From Achromobacter piechaudii NBRC 102461 (GTDB taxonomy: Bacteria > Pseudomonadota > Gammaproteobacteria > Burkholderiales > Burkholderiaceae_B): a stretch of DNA of 64,000 bases. The translations under genes were made by a program, and so were the position numbers. The first letter of the stretch is position 1, and each line of letters opens with the position of its first letter. The notes beneath the pieces were generated by a model that saw nothing but the letters and a program-made list of their open reading frames with translations, was not told the origin of the DNA and did not search any database. The stretch lies in the NCBI RefSeq assembly GCF_001571245.1, contig NZ_BCTK01000001.1:1302001-1366000 (forward strand). The letters run 5' to 3'. This document shows, piece after piece, positions 14,326-21,288 of the stretch.

Positions 14326-14352
14326 ACGCCGGGACGTCGGCAAGGGCGCAGA

Positions 14353-16572
14353 TCAGTATTGATAGCGCATCGTCACCATCGCGCTGCGCCCTGCCCCCCA
14401 CGCGCCCTGGCTGTAGAAGCCGACCTGGCTGTAGTACTTGCGATCGAACAGGTTGTTCACGTTCAGTTGCGCCGACAGGTTCCGGTTGAAGCGGTAGCGC
14501 GCCATCAGGTTCGTGATGGCGTAGCTGCCCTGGCCGACGCGTTCATCCCCATTGGGGCCGCTGGCAATCGTGTACACGCCGCTTTGCCAATTGACCCCGC
14601 CGCCCACGGTCAGCCGGTTCCAGTCGCCCGGCAACTGGTAGGTGGTGAAGACGCGCACCAGCGTGCGGGGCTGGTCGGTCTGGATCGCCGCGCCCTGGCC
14701 GTCGCGCGCGGTCCAATGCGACCACCCCGCCGCCAGGTTCCACCCGGGGCTCACCTCGCCCGACACTTCCAGGTCGAAGCCGCGGCTGCGCGTCCCTTGG
14801 GCGGCCCGATACGCCTGGTTGATCGTGCCCGGCACCAGATAACCAGGGTCCGTCTGCGCCACGTTGTCCTGCTCGATCTGGAACACCGCCGCGCTGGCGT
14901 TCAGGCGGCCATCCAGGAATTCGCCCTTGACGCCAGCCTCGTAGGACTTGCCTTCCAGCGGATCGAGCCAGCCGCCGTTGCGGTCCTGGTAGCTCTGCGG
15001 GTTGAAGATGCCGGTGTAGCTGACGTAGGCGGTGTAGGTGTCGTTGATGTCGTACAGCAGGCCGGCATACGGGGTGAACGCGTTCTTGTCGAAGGCGGTG
15101 TGGTCGCCACCGCCGAAGCCGACGGAATCGGTTTTCCACGTGCTGTAGCGGCCGCCGACGATCAGCTTGAGCGGGTCCGCCAGATTCAGGCGCAGCGCGC
15201 CGTACCAGCCGGTTTGCTTGGTGGTGTAGCGGCTGGCGGTAACGGCCGTGTCGCTCCAGTCCGGTTCGGGATACGAGCCGTCCCAATCGAAGAAATTGCC
15301 GACCGGCGCGGCGTTGGAGGCCGAGCGGTAGTCAAAGTCCGCGTACTGCCGCGTGAAGCTGGCGCCCACCACGGCTTCGTGGCGGCGGCCGAATGCGGTG
15401 AAGGGGCCGCTCGCTTTCAGGTCCAGGCTGTTCTGCTTGCGGTCGCCCTGGTACCACGCGGGCGAGCCGTTCACGCCCAGGCCCGTGTCGCGGTCGGGCC
15501 AGCCGTACAGGTACAAGAGTTTGCCGTCCATCTCGTGCTTGGAATGCGAGGCCACGGCCTGCACGCGCCACTCGTTGTCAAAGCGATGTTCCAGGCTGGC
15601 GAAGCCGCCGGTGGTGGTGCTGGCCCAGGAACTCCAGTCGGCCCCGGTGTTCAGCGAGCGCTTCCAGTCCGTGCGTCCGCCATCCGAATACCACAGCGGA
15701 AAGCCGCCCCAGCTGCTGCCCTTGGGGTCGTTGTTCTGGTAATTCACGCCGGCGCTGAAGGTCGTGCGCGAACTCAGGTCCGCGTCGACGACGCCGTAGA
15801 AGACCTGCTTCTTGATCTGGTAGTGGTCCAGGTACGAATGGTTGTCCTGGTAGGCGGACACGATACGGCCGCGCACGCTGCCATCCTTGTTCAGCGGGGT
15901 GGACAAGTCCAGCGTGCCCCGGTAGGTGTCCCAGTTGCCCGCGCCCAGGCTGATGTCGGCGGTGAATTCGCGGCTGATTGCGTGCTTGCGCACCAGGTTG
16001 ATGGATGCCGACGGGTTGCCCGCGCCGGTCATCAGGCCGGTGGCGCCGCGCACGATTTCCACGCGGTCGTAGATGATGGGGTCCAGCGAGGATTCGCCCG
16101 CCGAATAGCCCGTGTCGAAACTGGTCGGTACGCCGTCATACAGGTAGTTGCTGACGGAGAAGCCGCGCGAACTGAAGGTGTAGCGCTCGCTGTCGTAGTT
16201 CTGCACCGCGATGCCGGGCGTGCTGGCCATGACGTCGGCCAGCGAGCGCATGTCGGCGTCGTCCATCCGTTGGCGCGTCATCACCGTGACGGACTGCGGC
16301 GTCTCGCGCAGCGTCAAGGGCAGGCCCGTGCTGGCCGCCGTGGCGCGCGGCGTGTAAGACCCGGTGCCTTCCGTCGTGGTGGGGTCGGTGTCGCCCACCA
16401 CCTGCACGCTGGGCAGCGTGGCCACCGCGCTGTCCTGCGCCTGGGCCTGGGCCGCCGCGCTGGCCGCGGACAGGGCCATCAACACCAGGGCCGTCGTGCG
16501 GCGCAATGGCCGGCCGCAAGCATGGATGGAACCAATACGGAGTCTGCCGTCCAGCGGCGATAGTTCGAGCAT
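14353..16572 (-). CDS. TonB-dependent siderophore receptor
   Basis: An outer-membrane ferric-siderophore importer of 739 residues. A long signal sequence (hydrophobic LVLMALSAASAAAQA, about residues 29-43) precedes a TonB-box-like LPSVQVVGD near residue 53. The plug carries ETPQSVTVMTRQRM and VEIVRGATGLMTGAGNPS, as in the FhuE/FpvA/FoxA type. The beta-barrel ends with the terminal aromatic RYQY. An in-frame GTG at 16590 would add six residues. The ATG at 16572 is preferred because AGAGGAAA lies eight bases before it, which is inside the longer reading frame. A Fur-like box lies 47-65 bases upstream. No siderophore biosynthesis or inner-membrane importer gene is adjacent, so it is probably a xenosiderophore receptor. 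The ligand cannot be named. Confidence 0.92.
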   Translation of the reverse strand: MLELSPLDGRLRIGSIHACGRPLRRTTALVLMALSAASAAAQAQAQDSAVATLPSVQVVGDTDPTTTEGTGSYTPRATAASTGLPLTLRETPQSVTVMTRQRMDDADMRSLADVMASTPGIAVQNYDSERYTFSSRGFSVSNYLYDGVPTSFDTGYSAGESSLDPIIYDRVEIVRGATGLMTGAGNPSASINLVRKHAISREFTADISLGAGNWDTYRGTLDLSTPLNKDGSVRGRIVSAYQDNHSYLDHYQIKKQVFYGVVDADLSSRTTFSAGVNYQNNDPKGSSWGGFPLWYSDGGRTDWKRSLNTGADWSSWASTTTGGFASLEHRFDNEWRVQAVASHSKHEMDGKLLYLYGWPDRDTGLGVNGSPAWYQGDRKQNSLDLKASGPFTAFGRRHEAVVGASFTRQYADFDYRSASNAAPVGNFFDWDGSYPEPDWSDTAVTASRYTTKQTGWYGALRLNLADPLKLIVGGRYSTWKTDSVGFGGGDHTAFDKNAFTPYAGLLYDINDTYTAYVSYTGIFNPQSYQDRNGGWLDPLEGKSYEAGVKGEFLDGRLNASAAVFQIEQDNVAQTDPGYLVPGTINQAYRAAQGTRSRGFDLEVSGEVSPGWNLAAGWSHWTARDGQGAAIQTDQPRTLVRVFTTYQLPGDWNRLTVGGGVNWQSGVYTIASGPNGDERVGQGSYAITNLMARYRFNRNLSAQLNVNNLFDRKYYSQVGFYSQGAWGAGRSAMVTMRYQY

Positions 16573-16869
16573 GCTGCTTTCCTCTTCCACTTTGAAACTT
16601 GATGTGGGGTGGAAGTGTAATGCGACTGCTTCTCATAACCATCTGCTGTTGTGAAATTACGACGTGATCTTGTCAGTCTTGTCCCTACGACCTGCGGGCG
16701 TACCGCTGCACCATCGGGGCCGGATCGGCATAATGTCGCTGGCTTTTTTGTCGTTGCTTTCCCGGCTTGCCTGCCTCGATGGTTCGTTGCCGCCGCGTCG
16801 GTGGCAGCCCCTGGCTGCATGGCCAGCTTCCCGTTTTGCCCTCGCCGCCCTTTTCCCAGGAATTCCCGC
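16573..16869. promoter_or_regulatory. Divergent intergenic region, siderophore receptor / metallophosphoesterase
   Basis: About 297 bases separate the leftward receptor from the proposed GTG start of the rightward phosphoesterase. The left part holds the Fur-like site. The right part is open in the phosphoesterase frame (back to 16651), but the translation looks non-conserved and Arg/Pro-rich, so it is treated as leader. No RNA gene was recognised. Confidence 0.4.
16619..16637 (-). promoter_or_regulatory. Fur-box-like operator upstream of the siderophore receptor
   Basis: The plus-strand sequence AATGCGACTGCTTCTCATA resembles the Fur box found at iron genes, whose typical core is TGCGAATGATTCTCATT; it differs at about three core positions. 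It sits 47-65 bases upstream of the receptor start codon, where a Fur repressor would block transcription. This is a by-eye match only. Confidence 0.5.
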
Positions 16870-18012
16870 GTGTTCCATGTCTTTACCGGATTGATCAGCC
16901 TTTACGTCATCTGGCGTTTCGTCCTGCCCCTGTCTCTGTCCCGGCCTGCCAAGATCCTGCTGTCCCTCTTCCTGCTGGGCGCGGCCGAGCACCATCTTGT
17001 GACGCGCAACTTCTTCGGGTCGATGGCCTCGCCCGAAGTGCCCGGCACGCTGTTGATGGTGCTGGGCTGGCTGTTCGGCGCGCTGCTGCTACTGGCCATG
17101 CTGCTGTTGCTGCGCGACGTGGCGGGCGTCGTGGTCTATGCGTTCTCGCGCCCGCGCGGCCGCCGCCTGCTGGCCGCGCGCGCCTGGGGCAAGGGTGCGG
17201 CCGTGCTGGCCCTGATGCTGTCCGCTATCGGCGTGTGGCAGGCCGTGCGCGTGCCGGACGTCAAGACACTGGAAATCGCCCTGCCCAAGCTGCCGCCCGA
17301 GCTGGACGGCTTTCGGCTGGTGCAGCTGACCGACCTGCACGCAAGCCGCCTGCTGGAAGCGCCGTGGATCGACGCGGTCGTCAAGAAGACGAATGGATTG
17401 GACCCGGACCTGATCGTCATCACGGGCGATCTGGTGGACGGCACGACCGATGCGCGCGCAGCCGATGTGCGGCCGCTGCAAGCCTTGCGCGCCCGCCACG
17501 GCGTGTACGCCATACCCGGCAACCACGAGTATTACGCGCAGTACGCGCGCTGGCTGCCCGCCTTCGAACAACTGGGCCTGCGCCTGTTGTTGAACGAGCA
17601 CGTGACGCTCACGCCCAATGGACAGCGCCTGGTGCTGGCCGGCATCACCGACAAGATGGCGGCCGCTTACGACGAGCCCGTGCCGGATGCCGCGCGCGCG
17701 CTCAACGGCGTGCCCAAGACGGACCCGGTCATCCTGTTGAGCCATCGCCCCATCGGCGCGGCGCAGAACGCGCGCCTGGGCGCCGGCCTGCAATTGTCGG
17801 GCCATACGCATGGCGGCCAGATCCTGGGGCCCCATCTGCTGACGCAACTGGCCAACGAGGGTTATGTGTCCGGGCAATATGAGGTGGACGGCATGCAGAT
17901 GTATGTCAGTAATGGCACGGGGCTGTGGCCCGGGTTTCCGATCCGGCTGGGCCGTCCGTCGGAAATCACGCAGATCGTTCTGCGCTCGCCGGCGCGCGTC
18001 GCGACGCCCTGA
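16870..18012 (+). CDS. Membrane-anchored calcineurin-like metallophosphoesterase (YkoQ/YaeI type)
   Basis: A 380-residue protein with several N-terminal hydrophobic segments (about residues 1-130) and a C-terminal metallophosphoesterase domain. The metal-binding motifs are all present: TDLH (Asp155, His157), ITGDLVD (Asp187), PGNHE (Asn218, His219), LSHRP and SGHTHGGQ (His312, His314). Family members hydrolyse phosphodiesters or pyrophosphates, some of them UDP-diacylglucosamine-type lipids. The substrate here is unknown. The GTG at 16870 (MFHVFTGLISLYVIW) was chosen because AGGAA lies eight to nine bases upstream and the membrane segment follows directly. An ATG 56 codons into the longer frame (MASFPFCP) is the alternative. 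It is followed after 45 bases by the permease gene. Confidence 0.82.
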   Translation: MFHVFTGLISLYVIWRFVLPLSLSRPAKILLSLFLLGAAEHHLVTRNFFGSMASPEVPGTLLMVLGWLFGALLLLAMLLLLRDVAGVVVYAFSRPRGRRLLAARAWGKGAAVLALMLSAIGVWQAVRVPDVKTLEIALPKLPPELDGFRLVQLTDLHASRLLEAPWIDAVVKKTNGLDPDLIVITGDLVDGTTDARAADVRPLQALRARHGVYAIPGNHEYYAQYARWLPAFEQLGLRLLLNEHVTLTPNGQRLVLAGITDKMAAAYDEPVPDAARALNGVPKTDPVILLSHRPIGAAQNARLGAGLQLSGHTHGGQILGPHLLTQLANEGYVSGQYEVDGMQMYVSNGTGLWPGFPIRLGRPSEITQIVLRSPARVATP

Positions 18013-18057
18013 GCCCGGTCCGGCCGCCCAACCCACGTAAACACTGTCGACCCGCCC

Positions 18058-19518
18058 ATGAGCTATCTGCTGTGGTCCCTGCCCGCCTTGATCGTGATCG
18101 GCGCCATCGCCAGCGGTCGCGTCAAGACCACGGTAGCGGCCGTGCTGGGACTGCTCACGGCCATCGGCGTTGCGCTGACTGCTGCGCCCGGTGCGTTCAG
18201 CGCTGCGCAACTGGCCGTCACGCTGGAACGCGGCGCCTGGATCGGCTGGGTGATCACGCCCTACATCCTGGGCGGGCTGCTGTTCTGGCAGATGGCCTCA
18301 CCCTCGCCCTCGCCCGCAAGCCGGCCCGACGCCGATCTGAACGACCCGCTGGCGCGACGGCGGCGCGTGTTCTTCGCCTGTTTTCTCATCGGCCCTTTCG
18401 CGGAATCCGCGACCGGCTTTGGCGTGGGGATGATGGGCACGGTGCTGCTGATCCGACCTCTGGGCTGCAAGCCGCGCGACATCATGATCTTCGCGTTGTT
18501 GAGCCAGACCCTGATCCCCTGGGGCGCGATGGGCAGCGGCACCCTGCTGGCCTCGGCCTACGCGCGCGTGCCCGCCGCGCAGTTGGCGCTGTACAGCATG
18601 GTGGCGGTGGCCTTGTTGATGAGCGTGTGGATGGCGCTGTTCTGGCGCACGGCGCGCCGCGCGAACCTGGGCGCAAGCATCGCCGAACATGCCCGCGAAG
18701 CAGCCTGGAGCGTGGCGAGCCTGTCGCTTCTGAGCGCCGCCACCGCCGTGCTAGGTCCGGAGACCGCGCTGCTGGCCAGCTACGGGCCTTTGATCGTGCT
18801 GCGCTACGTGCACGACCGCCACCCCGATCGTGCGCAGGCGCTGGCCGCCGCGCGCCGCGCGCTGCCCTACATGCTGGTGATCGCTTGCCTGGCGGCGACC
18901 CGGCTGATTCCCGCGCTGAACCACACACTGGGTGCTTGGGCCGACTTCCGGCCGTTCGCCGACCTGCCCGCCTGGATGCCGTGGTTGCACGCAGGCAGTT
19001 GGCTCGTCGCCGGCGCCCTCGTCATGGCGCTCTTGCGCCGCCATCCGGGCGAGCTGGCCGCGCAGGCGCGGACGGCCTGGCACACGGGCCGCCATGCCGT
19101 CATGTCCGTATTCCTGTTCGCGATGATGGCCGAGGTGCTGGCCGGCGCGGGCATCTCGCAGGCCTACGCCGATGGCCTGTTCGCCACCTTGCAGGAATGG
19201 ACCTTGCTGATCACGCCATTGCTGGCAGGCGCGTTCGGCATCCTGGCCAATAGTGGTAACGCGCCGAACAGTCTGTTCATGCCTTCCCAGCTATCATTAG
19301 CGCTTCAAGCGGGTTTGAACGTACCGGCAGCGGCTGCGCTGTTACACGTTTCGGGCACGTCGATGGGGTTTTTTTCACCTATCAGGATGTCAATTGCGGC
19401 GGGACTGGCCCACGGACAGGGGCAAGAACGCAGCGTGTATGTTCTACTACTGCCGTTTGCCCTGGCCGCGTTCGGCATTCTTTTATTCCTGGCACTGCTT
19501 GTCGGGTTGTCGGGATAG
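18058..19518 (+). CDS. L-lactate permease (LctP/GlcA) family transporter
   Basis: A 486-residue polytopic membrane protein with about 12 hydrophobic segments. The signature GPFAESATGFGVG is the counterpart of the GPF-E-ASGFG loop of the LctP family, and NSGNAPNSLFMPSQ with the later HVSGTSMGFFSP also fits. LctP relatives import L-lactate, D-lactate or glycolate with protons. No lactate dehydrogenase gene is adjacent, so the substrate is open. The start ATG at 18058 has no good Shine-Dalgarno. The previous gene ends 45 bases upstream on the same strand. Confidence 0.85.
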   Translation: MSYLLWSLPALIVIGAIASGRVKTTVAAVLGLLTAIGVALTAAPGAFSAAQLAVTLERGAWIGWVITPYILGGLLFWQMASPSPSPASRPDADLNDPLARRRRVFFACFLIGPFAESATGFGVGMMGTVLLIRPLGCKPRDIMIFALLSQTLIPWGAMGSGTLLASAYARVPAAQLALYSMVAVALLMSVWMALFWRTARRANLGASIAEHAREAAWSVASLSLLSAATAVLGPETALLASYGPLIVLRYVHDRHPDRAQALAAARRALPYMLVIACLAATRLIPALNHTLGAWADFRPFADLPAWMPWLHAGSWLVAGALVMALLRRHPGELAAQARTAWHTGRHAVMSVFLFAMMAEVLAGAGISQAYADGLFATLQEWTLLITPLLAGAFGILANSGNAPNSLFMPSQLSLALQAGLNVPAAAALLHVSGTSMGFFSPIRMSIAAGLAHGQGQERSVYVLLLPFALAAFGILLFLALLVGLSG

Positions 19519-19558
19519 CCGCCCGAGCGCTGTTGCTCACGGCCTCAACCTTTTTTTT
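19518..19558 (+). terminator. Weak terminator-like hairpin plus T8 tract after the permease
   Basis: GCCG/CGGC and GAGC/GCTC pair around a GCTGTT loop (19518-19543), with an internal mismatch. Eight T follow after a seven-base gap (19551-19558). The gap and imperfect stem make it a doubtful terminator. The T tract lies only nine bases before the proQ ATG. Confidence 0.3.
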
Positions 19559-19567
19559 GTGTAGCAC

Positions 19568-20374
19568 ATGGGACTAGAACAGTTAGCCGCGATCCGGGCC
19601 TTGATCATCAAGCAGGCGCCTGAAGAGCCGACCCCCAAGAAAGAAGCGCGCCCACAAGGCGCAGGCAAAGGCCCTCGCCCACCCGGCGGCGGCAAAGGCC
19701 CGCGTCCGCAAGGCGGCGACAAGAACGCCCGTAATCAGGGCGGCGACAAATCGCAGCGGCCGCAACGCGCCGATCGGCGTGAATCGCCCGTGGATCCGGT
19801 CGTGGTCGCGATCTCGCGCTTGCAACGCCAATTCCCCAAAGCCTTCCCGAAGAATCCCGCGCCCAAGCTGCCGCTCAAGCTGGGCGTGCTGGCCGATCTG
19901 GTGCAACACGCCCAGGCGCTGCAACTGGACGAGGCGCAGATCAAGGAAGCGGTCAAGACCTGGTGTGATGGCCGCCGTTACTGGGCCTGCATGGTCGAAG
20001 ATGCGCCGCGCGTGGACCTGAACGGCGAACCCTCGGGCGCCGTGACCGCCAACGAAGCCAAGCATGCCAAGCGCATGGCGTCGCGCAGCGCGTCCAAGAA
20101 TGCCGCCGCGCGCAACAAGGCCAAGAAGGCTGAAGCCGCTGCCGCCGCCGAAGCGGCAGGTTCGGCGCCGGCCACCGATGCCGCCGCGCCCGCCGCCGAC
20201 GCAGCAGTGACCGCGCCCGCAACGGCGCCGGCTTCCGCGCCGGTGCAATCCGCGCCGCAAGCGCCGGCCGACGCCACGCCGGATTCGTCCAGCGACGTGT
20301 CGACCCCGGCCGCCGACGAGGCATCGAAGGAAGCTTCCAAGCAAGCCTCCACCGACACGCCCGAGTCGAACTAA
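19568..20374 (+). CDS. proQ: ProQ/FinO-family RNA chaperone
   Basis: A 268-residue protein with a central ProQ/FinO domain (about residues 75-155). Recognisable parts are LQRQFPKAFP, PLKLGVLADLV, VKTWCDGRRYW and the C-terminal VDLNGEPSGAVT. The family binds structured RNAs and sRNA-mRNA pairs. The N-terminal linker (about 25-70) is rich in Gly, Lys, Arg, Gln and Pro with repeated PQG/GGDK units. The C-terminal tail (about 160-268) is a low-complexity Ala/Lys stretch, then Ala/Pro/Ser. Both are probably disordered RNA-contacting or spacer regions. The ATG at 19568 has no Shine-Dalgarno; T8GTGTAGCAC precedes it. A strong hairpin terminates the gene, which converges on a DUF4202 gene. Confidence 0.88.
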   Translation: MGLEQLAAIRALIIKQAPEEPTPKKEARPQGAGKGPRPPGGGKGPRPQGGDKNARNQGGDKSQRPQRADRRESPVDPVVVAISRLQRQFPKAFPKNPAPKLPLKLGVLADLVQHAQALQLDEAQIKEAVKTWCDGRRYWACMVEDAPRVDLNGEPSGAVTANEAKHAKRMASRSASKNAAARNKAKKAEAAAAAEAAGSAPATDAAAPAADAAVTAPATAPASAPVQSAPQAPADATPDSSSDVSTPAADEASKEASKQASTDTPESN

Positions 20375-20413
20375 GCCGACTCGGCTTCAAGCACGATCCG
20401 CCCCTGGGCGGCA

Positions 20414-20460
20414 ACAAGCCCGGCCCGCGACATCCTCGTCGCGGGCCGGGCTTGTTTGTT
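20414..20460 (+). terminator. Strong intrinsic terminator between proQ and the DUF4202 gene
   Basis: A perfect 18-bp stem (ACAAGCCCGGCCCGCGAC at 20414-20431 pairing with 20438-20455) encloses the six-base loop ATCCTC and is followed by TTGTT. The stem begins 40 bases after the proQ stop. The opposite strand has no good U tract, so it works mainly rightward, though it may also slow convergent transcription. Confidence 0.85.
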
Positions 20461-20505
20461 CTCGTGCGTGCTTGCGCGCAGGTCTGACTTCCGACCCGCG
20501 CGGGT

Positions 20506-21087
20506 TCAGGCCGCCAGCGCCTGCTCCAGATACCCCATACCCGCCGCGCTATAAGGCAGGGTCAGCGCCCACTTGTGGCCCGCCGCGTCCATCTTCTGCA
20601 ACGACTTCCGAAGAATCCCGACGATCTTGTCGGGATGCGCGGGGTGGAACGCTTCGTACTGGTATTGCAGGAACACCAGGCACAACGCGTTTTCCATCGT
20701 CTGCACATCGGCATCCTGCTTGATGCCCTGCTTCATCACGATGCTGGTCACGCGGTCGATGAGCGCTTCATCATGACCTAGCTCGCGCATGATGCCTTGC
20801 GCCACGCTGGCATGATGCCGCGCCAAGGCCTTGCGCCACGTCAGATATCCCACGCGGCCATCGGGATAGCTCTTGCGCGCGATCTCCCAGCGCCCGATGT
20901 GCTGGCAACGCGACGCCAGCAGCAGCGGCGGCGACGCCTCGGGCGCCAGTTTCAACACCCATTCATGCAGCTTTTGCGCCAGGAACAACTCCTGAGGACA
21001 GGTCTCGCCCTGCCAGGTGAACAGATTGGGATCGGTGCCGTTGTACTGGTCAAACCGAAGCAGCGTCTGCGCTAGACGTTCGTTCAT
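20506..21087 (-). CDS. DUF4202 family protein
   Basis: A 193-residue cytoplasmic protein matching DUF4202: ERLAQTLLRFDQYNGTDPN at the start, then SRCQHIGRWEIARKSYPDG, GYLTWRK and LARHHASVAQGIM. The conserved His and Asp residues are reminiscent of HD-domain hydrolases, but no biochemical role is established that I know of. The reading frame extends to 21132. The ATG at 21087 was chosen because the conserved domain starts there and GGAA lies nine bases upstream. It is convergent with proQ and divergent from the hydantoinase operon. Confidence 0.75.
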   Translation of the reverse strand: MNERLAQTLLRFDQYNGTDPNLFTWQGETCPQELFLAQKLHEWVLKLAPEASPPLLLASRCQHIGRWEIARKSYPDGRVGYLTWRKALARHHASVAQGIMRELGHDEALIDRVTSIVMKQGIKQDADVQTMENALCLVFLQYQYEAFHPAHPDKIVGILRKSLQKMDAAGHKWALTLPYSAAGMGYLEQALAA

Positions 21088-21288
21088 GCGATGCGTTTCC
21101 AAGAAAGACGCCGGGATCGGCAAAAGACGCAACGATCATAGCGCCAGGTGGGCGTCGGCACGCGCGCGCGTGACGCAAATCGCATATCGAAACTCGAAAA
21201 TCATCGTTCATGCGGCGGCACCGACTGCTTAGGATCTGGGGTTCTCCCTAACGCCTGATGGCGCCACGCGCGCCGTGCCTCTTACCCC

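Noticed and set aside
14359-16563. 734-codon plus-strand open frame opposite the siderophore receptor
   Set aside because: The minus-strand receptor has a signal peptide, TonB-box-like segment, plug and barrel. The plus frame is His/Val/Ala/Arg-rich and featureless.
16573-16590. GTG start six codons earlier for the siderophore receptor
   Set aside because: The AGAGGAAA ribosome-binding sequence would lie inside the coding sequence; the ATG at 16572 is better placed.
19650-19770. Repeated PQG/GGDK-coding units in proQ considered as a DNA repeat array
   Set aside because: The repetition is short, imperfect and in frame; it is a low-complexity protein linker rather than a CRISPR or mobile repeat.
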